In this document: positions 1 through 4,460 of the stretch, in pieces
Layout: the number at the start of each line of letters is the position of its first letter
How positions within the stretch are numbered: the first letter of the stretch is position 1
Assembly (NCBI GenBank): GCA_900770835.1
Contig: CAAGLQ010000205.1
Location: forward strand, 1-5,959
Length of the DNA stretch: 5,959 nucleotides
Origin: an uncultured Parabacteroides sp.
Lineage (GTDB): Bacteria; Bacteroidota; Bacteroidia; Bacteroidales; Tannerellaceae
Direction: 5' to 3'
Program-made: the position numbers and the translations under genes
Notes under the pieces: model-generated
What the model saw: only the letters and a program-made list of their open reading frames with translations
Told to the model about the DNA's origin: nothing
The model's database searches: none

Positions 1-80
1 ATGCACTCTTTAGTTGTTAAACCAGGAATGAGAAGATACTCACCGAAAGTTCTTGAAACATCGTTTAAATAGATTGCCAT
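1..80 (-). CDS. guaB: Probable IMP dehydrogenase, N-terminal fragment (cut by window edge)
   Basis: Only the first 26 codons are visible, reading leftward from an ATG at 80-78 and leaving the window in frame. The peptide begins MAIYLNDVSRTF and continues GEYLLIPGLTTKEC. The pattern 'S-R-T-F-x-E-Y-L-L-I-P-G-x-x-x-x-E-C' matches the N-terminus I recall for one class of IMP dehydrogenase in Bacteroidota and Clostridia. That enzyme is cytoplasmic and oxidises IMP to XMP with NAD+, the committed step of GMP synthesis. The catalytic cysteine loop and CBS domains would lie outside the window, so the call rests on this short stretch alone. A good -7 box 42 bases upstream supports a real gene start. 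No Shine-Dalgarno sequence is evident. The tRNA-Ser gene lies upstream on the same strand but is separated by a terminator, so this gene is probably transcribed from its own promoter. Confidence 0.68.
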   Translation of the reverse strand, partial: MAIYLNDVSRTFGEYLLIPGLTTKEC

Positions 81-111
81 AGATATTTTGCTATTTACAA
101 GATCTGATTTA

Positions 112-129
112 TATATTTGCGCAAAGATA
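112..129. repeat. Imperfect palindrome carrying a -7-like box on each strand
   Basis: TATATTTGC at 112-120 is followed directly by GCAAAGATA at 121-129. The arms pair at 8 of 9 positions and the central ten bases TTTGCGCAAA are a perfect palindrome. As a result both strands show TAnnTTTG: TATCTTTG on the minus strand (122-129) and TATATTTG on the plus strand (112-119). The sequence match is direct; an operator or bidirectional-promoter role is inference. Confidence 0.5.
122..129 (-). promoter_or_regulatory. -7 promoter element of the guaB-like gene
   Basis: On the minus strand this reads TATCTTTG, a perfect match to the Bacteroidota TAnnTTTG box. It would place the transcript start near 115-118 and give a leader of about 35-40 bases before the ATG at 80. 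The expected -33 position, 19 bases upstream, reads GTGC rather than TTTG, so the upstream half is poor. The box sits in an imperfect palindrome (112-129). Confidence 0.55.
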
Positions 130-195
130 GCGATTTCCCGTGGATTCCGCACCTATTTAATTGATAAATTGAAATTCGAAAAAGGGCTTCTGCAC

Positions 196-229
196 AAAAA
201 AGGAGATCCCTCCTTCGAGGAATCTCCTT
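196..229 (-). terminator. Rho-independent terminator of the tRNA-Ser gene
   Basis: Read on the minus strand, AAGGAGAT pairs with ATCTCCTT, and inside them CCTC pairs with GAGG around a GAAG tetraloop. The stem runs straight into six T residues (201-196). The one imperfect position is a U·G wobble in the minus-strand RNA, giving a 13-bp stem, but would be a C·A mismatch in a plus-strand RNA. This asymmetry, and the T-tract on one side only, show that the minus strand is the functional direction. It begins eight bases after the tRNA discriminator base and insulates the tRNA from the downstream guaB-like gene. Confidence 0.9.
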
Positions 230-236
230 GTTGATG

Positions 237-323
237 CGGAAGCGGGGGGATTCGAACCCCCGGTACGGTAACCCGTACGTCAGTTTAGCAAACTGGTGGT
301 TTCAGCCACTCACCCACACTTCC
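237..323 (-). tRNA. tRNA-Ser, anticodon GCU
   Basis: The minus strand folds as an 87-nt class II tRNA. The acceptor GGAAGTG pairs with CGCTTCC (one G·U) and is followed by discriminator G. The D-arm has the GAGTGGCTGAA loop typical of serine tRNAs. The anticodon loop is TTGCTAA (T33, GCT, A37), decoding AGC/AGU. A long variable arm (GTACGG-GTTA-CCGTAC) and a T-arm GGGGG-TTCGAAT-CCCCC complete it. The long variable arm together with the GCT anticodon identifies serine. The anticodon stem has four Watson-Crick pairs and a C·A mismatch at its outer position. The 3' CCA is not encoded (CA follows the G, then T), so CCA must be added after transcription. Confidence 0.96.
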
Positions 324-348
324 TTACCTTGTTGTGCATTCTTTTTCG

Positions 349-378
349 TTTGCGTTGCAAAGGTAGAACTTATTTTTG
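349..378 (+). promoter_or_regulatory. Candidate promoter P1 for mltG
   Basis: TTTG at 349-352 and TATTTTTG at 371-378 are separated by 18 bases, close to the Bacteroidota consensus. Transcription would begin near 383 and leave a leader of about 78 bases to the ATG at 461. Both half-sites overlap the footprint of the oppositely directed tRNA-Ser promoter (358-388). Confidence 0.55.
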
Positions 379-388
379 AATAAACAAG
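358..388 (-). promoter_or_regulatory. Promoter of the tRNA-Ser gene
   Basis: On the minus strand a CTTG -33 element (388-385) is followed after exactly 19 bases by TACCTTTG (365-358), matching the Bacteroidota TTG-N19-TAnnTTTG pattern. The start would fall near 350-354, giving a 5' leader of about 30 bases before the tRNA end at 323. The element interleaves with the plus-strand mltG promoter. Confidence 0.7.
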
Positions 389-422
389 CCTTCTGTGATG
401 TCATTTTCTCGAAAAAAGATCG

Positions 423-430
423 TATTTTTG
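423..430 (+). promoter_or_regulatory. Candidate -7 element P2 for mltG
   Basis: TATTTTTG is a perfect TAnnTTTG box ending 30 bases before the ATG at 461, which would give a leader of about 25 bases. No TTG/TTTG lies at the expected -33 spacing, so it is weaker overall than P1. If used, transcripts would begin inside the longer reading frame and force use of the start at 461. Confidence 0.35.
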
Positions 431-460
431 TGGCTCGTTCTGATATTCAATCGCTTATTC

Positions 461-1507
461 ATGAAGAGAAAGAGCAAGTTTTTTTCGAAACGTTTGTGCT
501 GGACGTTATTAATTGCTGTGGTGATTGGTTTGGCTATTGGTGGAGTAATCGTTTACCGCTTGGTGTGGGCTCCCAATTTCAATCCAAAGCAAACCGTTTA
601 CCTCTATATTGATCAAACAAAAGACTATTCGTCGTTGTGTCAACAACTGACAGATTCCGCGGCTTGTGGGCATTTAGGTGGTTTCAAATGGCTTAGTAGC
701 TGGTTGAAATATCCGGAACACATGCGCACTGGACGGTATGCGGTGGAGCCGGGTATGAGCAATTGGACCCTGCTGACCAATCTGCGACGAGGTCAGCAAG
801 TTGCTACACGGATTACTTTTAATAATGTACGTTTGAAAAATGATTTGGCGGAGCGACTCGATGAGCAGTTGATGTTAAGTAAGGAGGATTTGCTCGCATT
901 GCTCAACGATTCCGCCTATTGTGATAGTTTAGGTTTTACACCTACCACGATTCCCTGTATGTTTTTACCCAATACCTATGAATGCTATTGGAATCTCTCT
1001 GCAGAGCAGCTTATGCGTCGGATGAAACGGGAGTATGATGCTTTTTGGACAGCTGAGCGCAAGCGATTGGCGGCGGAGATTGGCTTAACACCGATTGAGG
1101 TTTCTATTTTGGCCTCTATCGTGGAAGAGGAGACGGCAGCCGCTGATGAATATCCGGTTGTGGCAGGACTTTATCTGAATCGTTTGCGCAAGGGCATCCC
1201 GCTTCAAGCCGATCCAACGGTGAAGTTCGCCGTAGGTGATTTCTCTTTGCGTCGAATTCTGTTTACGCACTTAGAGGTGGATTCTCCTTATAATACCTAT
1301 AAACATATCGGTTTGCCTCCGGGACCTTTACGTATTCCCTCTTTGCGTGGTTTGAATAGTGTGTTGCACTACACACACCATGCTTATTTATATATGTGTG
1401 CGAAGGAGGACTTCTCCGGTCGTCATAACTTTGCGGTTACTTTGGCTGAACACAATCGCAATGCGGATCGGTATCGGGCGGCTTTGAATCAACGGAGAAT
1501 ATTTTGA
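461..1507 (+). CDS. mltG: Endolytic murein transglycosylase MltG (YceG-like)
   Basis: Membrane-anchored lytic transglycosylase that cleaves nascent peptidoglycan glycan strands and is thought to set their length, acting on the periplasmic face of the inner membrane. The 348-residue product is close to E. coli MltG (about 340). A basic N-terminus (MKRKSKFFSKR) is followed by one membrane segment at about residues 14-36. A mixed LysM-like region and the YceG catalytic domain follow. Family hallmarks are ASIVEEET (about 218-225, containing the catalytic Glu), the NRL..G..LQADPTV block (about 240-254), the SPYNTYKHIGLPPGPL block (about 275-290), and a C-terminal YLYMCAKEDFSGRHNF segment. The frame is open upstream to a GTG/ATG at 395/398. 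I prefer ATG 461 because it yields the standard single-anchor topology, whereas the extension adds a second hydrophobic stretch. The redoxin gene lies 48 bases downstream and probably shares the transcript. Confidence 0.93.
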   Translation: MKRKSKFFSKRLCWTLLIAVVIGLAIGGVIVYRLVWAPNFNPKQTVYLYIDQTKDYSSLCQQLTDSAACGHLGGFKWLSSWLKYPEHMRTGRYAVEPGMSNWTLLTNLRRGQQVATRITFNNVRLKNDLAERLDEQLMLSKEDLLALLNDSAYCDSLGFTPTTIPCMFLPNTYECYWNLSAEQLMRRMKREYDAFWTAERKRLAAEIGLTPIEVSILASIVEEETAAADEYPVVAGLYLNRLRKGIPLQADPTVKFAVGDFSLRRILFTHLEVDSPYNTYKHIGLPPGPLRIPSLRGLNSVLHYTHHAYLYMCAKEDFSGRHNFAVTLAEHNRNADRYRAALNQRRIF

Positions 1508-1549
1508 TAGTTGATGAAAAATTTATGGATAGTTGATGAAAAATTTTTT
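1506..1549 (+). repeat. Tandem 22-bp duplication at the mltG-redoxin junction
   Basis: The 19-mer GATAGTTGATGAAAAATTT occurs at 1506-1524 and again at 1528-1546, a period of 22 bases with 20 of 22 positions identical. The first copy contains the last two bases of the mltG stop codon. Each copy contains an ATGAAAAATTT that resembles a gene start; because 22 is not a multiple of three, the two ATGs (1514 and 1536) lie in different frames. It looks like a recent slippage or duplication event. Confidence 0.9.
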
Positions 1550-1555
1550 TGCTGT

Positions 1556-2080
1556 ATGATTCGAAATTCAAAACTCAGAACTTTTTTAGCGATTACCCTG
1601 ATGGCGTTGATCGCATGGATCGGTCAGGCACAGGAGGCCGATGTAGTAAAGGTAGGCGATGCGATGCCTGCTTTTCGTGTCCTGTCGGATAAGGGAGAGA
1701 TTCTTCTGTCGGCAGACCAGCTCAAAGGCAAGGTGGTCTTGGTTAACTTCTTTGCCACTTGGTGTCCTCCTTGTCAGAAGGAACTGGCTGCGGTACAAGA
1801 GACTTTGTGGCCCAAGTATAAAGACAACGATCAGTTTGCGTTGGTTGTGGTTGGTCGTGAGCACGATGAGGTGGAGTTGGCAAAGTATAATGAGAAGAAG
1901 GGCTTCACGTTCCCGCTCTATCCCGATAAGAACCGGTCGATTTATGCCGCTTTTGCACAAAGTCTGATCCCTCGTAGCTATCTGTTTGACAAGGAGGGGA
2001 AGGTCATTCGGGCCACCAAAGGTTATACTGAAGAGGAGTTTGCGGAGTTGATGCAACTCATTGAGCAAACCTTGCGTTGA
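1556..2080 (+). CDS. Secreted thioredoxin-fold (TlpA/ResA-like) thiol-disulfide protein
   Basis: Envelope redoxin expected to reduce or exchange disulfides in exported proteins. From ATG 1556 it has 174 residues. Residues 1 to about 25 form a signal peptide: basic MIRNSKLR, hydrophobic TFLAITLMALIAWIG, then an A-Q-A-type type I cleavage site. No lipobox cysteine is seen. The mature part is a TlpA-like AhpC/TSA domain: VGDAMPAFRV opening, VVLVNFFATWCPPC with redox cysteines 70 and 73, and SLIPRSYLFD carrying the cis-proline (about 139) facing the active site. The frame is also open from TTG 1511 and ATG 1514, but those would add a cysteine-containing acidic stretch before the signal peptide, so 1556 is preferred. 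It follows mltG by 48 bases without a visible terminator. Its stop is one base from the stop of convergent hypF. The specific partner cannot be deduced. Confidence 0.88.
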   Translation: MIRNSKLRTFLAITLMALIAWIGQAQEADVVKVGDAMPAFRVLSDKGEILLSADQLKGKVVLVNFFATWCPPCQKELAAVQETLWPKYKDNDQFALVVVGREHDEVELAKYNEKKGFTFPLYPDKNRSIYAAFAQSLIPRSYLFDKEGKVIRATKGYTEEEFAELMQLIEQTLR

Positions 2081-2081
2081 T

Positions 2082-4364
2082 TTAGGCCTTTTGTTCTCGT
2101 TGGGCGGCTGCGATAGTAAGTTGCCCAACGGCAATACCACTGTCGTTGCAAGGGATACGTTGTGGAATGTACAGACGGATCCCTGCGGCTTGAAACTGTT
2201 TGCGGACAGTTTCTGTCAACAGTTTATTCTGGAAGCAGGTGCCCGAGAGGACTACCTGTTTCGTTTTCGTTCTTCGAATTAGCAGACGTGTCTTTTGCAA
2301 CAACAAGGTGGCCAATGTCGTATGAAAGCGGGCCGCTAAGAGTGTAGTTGGAACATTATTAGCTATGTCATGCAGTAGAGCCTCAAACAACGGCCGGAAA
2401 GAGATCTCGTTCCCTTCTACTGAAAGGGGATAGGCATAAGCATTTCGTTCGCTGAGGGCCGATTGTTCCAAAAGAATAGCTGCCTCGTTGCGGTATGTGG
2501 CTACATCACAAATGCCTAAAAGAGAAGAGATGGCATCCAGCAATCTTCCTGCAGAGGCACTGCATTGATGGGTTCCCTCCTCTAAAGTACGTTCTACTCG
2601 GCTTAGCCTCTCCTTGCCGATACGGTTGACAAAATCGGTTGGATAGGGCACTCCTTCAGGCTCTTCTTGGAAATAGTGCCAAAGGTAAGCCACCGCCAAT
2701 CGCCAAGGCTCGATGGGATCTCCTCCCGGAAGTGGAATAGATTCAAAATGAGCCAATCGCTGAGAACGTCGGCGATCGCAATGCAGAAACTCACCTCCCC
2801 ATTCCGTGCCATCTTCTCCTAACCCTTGATCATCCAACACCAAAGCAATAACCGGTTCTCGTACATCGTATTCAGCCATGCAAGCTACCGCATGGGCATG
2901 GTGATGCTGCACACGCAAGAGTGGTAAGCCCTGCGAGATGGCTCGATGCTCTGCCTCTTGACTGGAGAAGTAATCGGGGTCGCTGTCACAAACCAATTGT
3001 GTAGGGGTGAAATGGAACAGGGTTTCCAAATGGGTCAAAGTTTCTTTGTAGAAACGTGCTGTTTCTCGATGGGTAAGCTCTCCTATGGAGGGACTGGTGA
3101 GGATGGTCTCCCCTTTGCCTAAAGCGATGGTGCAGGAGTATTCAGCGCCGAACGCTAAAATGCCTTCTGTTTGCGTATCCATAAAGAGTGGCTCCGGCAC
3201 ATAACCCCTGGATAGGCGGAGCATACAAGGTTGCCCACCACATACCTGTAAGATGGAGTCTTCTACTCGATTATATATAGGTAGATTATGGTGGAGCCAT
3301 AGTGCTACCTTTCCATTCCATTCTGCCTCTATAACAGAAGCCTCTATGCGAATCGGAAGATTGCGTTCGTTGACACTGGTCATGACTAATGCGGGCAGGC
3401 CTGTGCGGGAGAACCAATCGTAGTGAATCGGTAGATGGGGCAGTAGGCATCCGTAGGTATGCATTCCCGGATTGACGGAGGCGGCTAAATAGCCTCGTTG
3501 ACGGAGCAATACGATCGGACGTCGCCAAGAGGTAAGGCATTGCTCCTCCATAGGTTCTGCATAGGCATAGACCTTCAGATGATCCAAGTCGCGAAACATG
3601 ACTGCAAAAGGCTTACGCTCCTGTCGTTTCAACTGACGGATCTTCTCTACGGCCAATTCTTGCGTGGCGTCACATGTCAGATAATAGCCTCCCAGTCCCT
3701 TGAACGCAATCACCTCTCCTTTGAGTAACAGGTGGGCAGACAGCCGCAACAACTCCTCATAGTCGGTCATCCTCTTTTCTTTATAGGTGGCGTAGTAATG
3801 AGGACCACATTGGTTACAACCAATCGGTTGTGCCAGGAAACGACGGTTGCGCAAATCGTTGTATTCCCCTTGGCAGGTAGAGCAAAGCGGAAAATCAGCC
3901 AACGTGGTTTGGGAACGCTCGTAAGGCAGGGACTTCGTGATGGAATAGCGAGGACCACAATGGGCGCAACTGACGAACGGATTATTCAATCGATGGGGTT
4001 GCGTCATGCGATCGCGCAAACAATCGGGACAAACAGCGATGTCTGGTGGAACTTGTGTCTCCTCACCTGATGTCTGATAATTGGACTGAATGGTGAACCG
4101 ATCGAAATCATCTTCGTCCAAGTCCGTGCTTTCGTAAAAGAGTTGTGTGATATGGGCGGCAAAGGGATGTTCAGTGCGTATGCGATTGATTAGAAGGTCT
4201 CGCTCTTCTGGAGATGCGGCTACGAATAGGCGAACGCCTTGGTGCGCATAAGCGACGGATCCTTTTAATCCTAATTCACATGCGATTCGGTGAATAAAGG
4301 GACGAAAGCCGACACCCTGTACCAAACCTTGTACGGTCAACGCATACACTTTGTTTTTTGCCAT
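2082..4364 (-). CDS. hypF: Carbamoyltransferase HypF ([NiFe]-hydrogenase maturation)
   Basis: Cytoplasmic enzyme that makes a carbamoyl group from carbamoyl phosphate and ATP and passes it to the HypE C-terminal cysteine, the source of the cyanide ligands of [NiFe] hydrogenases. The 760 residues match the family's usual 750-780. Domain order is complete: acylphosphatase (about 4-90; VQGVGFRPF with Arg21), two zinc fingers (Cys112/115/133/136 and Cys161/164/183/186), YrdC-like domain (about 200-385; KGLGGYYLTCDA) and Kae1-like domain (about 405-760; VQHHHAH at 485-491, WGGE, PGGD). Several usual motifs are altered: RRFLAQ for RRFHAQ, TSVN for TSGN, DSDPDY for DLHPxY, DDQG for DGTG, YRNEAA for YEGQAA, and SGTCFQN for SGGxFQN. 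ATG 4364 is chosen because the acylphosphatase fold starts immediately after; a TTG at 4379 is less likely. No other hyp or hydrogenase gene is present in the window. Confidence 0.93.
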   Translation of the reverse strand: MAKNKVYALTVQGLVQGVGFRPFIHRIACELGLKGSVAYAHQGVRLFVAASPEERDLLINRIRTEHPFAAHITQLFYESTDLDEDDFDRFTIQSNYQTSGEETQVPPDIAVCPDCLRDRMTQPHRLNNPFVSCAHCGPRYSITKSLPYERSQTTLADFPLCSTCQGEYNDLRNRRFLAQPIGCNQCGPHYYATYKEKRMTDYEELLRLSAHLLLKGEVIAFKGLGGYYLTCDATQELAVEKIRQLKRQERKPFAVMFRDLDHLKVYAYAEPMEEQCLTSWRRPIVLLRQRGYLAASVNPGMHTYGCLLPHLPIHYDWFSRTGLPALVMTSVNERNLPIRIEASVIEAEWNGKVALWLHHNLPIYNRVEDSILQVCGGQPCMLRLSRGYVPEPLFMDTQTEGILAFGAEYSCTIALGKGETILTSPSIGELTHRETARFYKETLTHLETLFHFTPTQLVCDSDPDYFSSQEAEHRAISQGLPLLRVQHHHAHAVACMAEYDVREPVIALVLDDQGLGEDGTEWGGEFLHCDRRRSQRLAHFESIPLPGGDPIEPWRLAVAYLWHYFQEEPEGVPYPTDFVNRIGKERLSRVERTLEEGTHQCSASAGRLLDAISSLLGICDVATYRNEAAILLEQSALSERNAYAYPLSVEGNEISFRPLFEALLHDIANNVPTTLLAARFHTTLATLLLQKTRLLIRRTKTKQVVLSGTCFQNKLLTETVRKQFQAAGIRLYIPQRIPCNDSGIAVGQLTIAAAQREQKA

Positions 4365-4368
4365 ACTG

Positions 4369-4376
4369 CAAACGTA
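4369..4376 (-). promoter_or_regulatory. -7 promoter element close to the hypF start
   Basis: The minus strand reads TACGTTTG, a perfect TAnnTTTG box, with only four bases between it and the hypF ATG (4364). No TTG/TTTG is found at the -33 spacing. Used as a promoter, it would start transcription at or within a few bases of the initiation codon, implying a leaderless message. The match could also be chance in a T-rich region. Confidence 0.4.
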
Positions 4377-4429
4377 CAAAAAAGTTTTGGGTTTTTAGGG
4401 GATAATCCGCCCGTATCACAGAAAAACGC

Positions 4430-4437
4430 TATTTTTG
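4430..4437 (+). promoter_or_regulatory. -7 promoter element of the ABC-F gene
   Basis: TATTTTTG is a perfect Bacteroidota -7 box 23 bases before the ATG at 4461, giving a leader of about 17-20 bases. The upstream -33 half is not recognisable at 17-21 bases. It lies in the 96-bp gap shared with divergent hypF and is the best candidate in the plus direction. Confidence 0.55.
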
Positions 4438-4460
4438 TGCTTGTATATAGTGTTAAGATA

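Noticed and set aside
37..44. Alanine in the first Walker A of the ABC-F protein as a sign of inactivation (positions are residues of that protein; bases 4569-4592)
   Set aside because: The Lys, Thr and glycines that contact phosphate are present, Walker B Glu177 is intact, and I recall the AKNGxGKT form as common in Bacteroidota homologues.
1..72. Short plus-strand frame beginning ATG at base 1 and ending TAG
   Set aside because: It is 23 codons and antisense to the guaB-like N-terminus, which has a family-like sequence and a promoter box. The ATG at base 1 is a coincidence of the window edge.
237..323. tRNA-Ser gene as an integration (attachment) site
   Set aside because: No integrase gene, no repeat of the tRNA 3' end elsewhere in the window, and housekeeping genes on both sides.
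376..612. 78-codon plus-strand open frame over the mltG start
   Set aside because: It is out of frame with mltG, has no recognisable features, and ends inside the mltG coding region.
1586..2140. 184-codon minus-strand open frame opposite the redoxin gene
   Set aside because: It is antisense to a well-supported redoxin gene with a signal peptide and WCPPC motif. The antisense peptide has no recognisable motif, and it overlaps the hypF 3' end.
4421..4437. AAAAA...TTTTT inverted stretch in the hypF/ABC-F gap as a possible terminator or operator
   Set aside because: Only five A·T pairs around a short loop; too weak, and it is better explained by the -7 box it contains.
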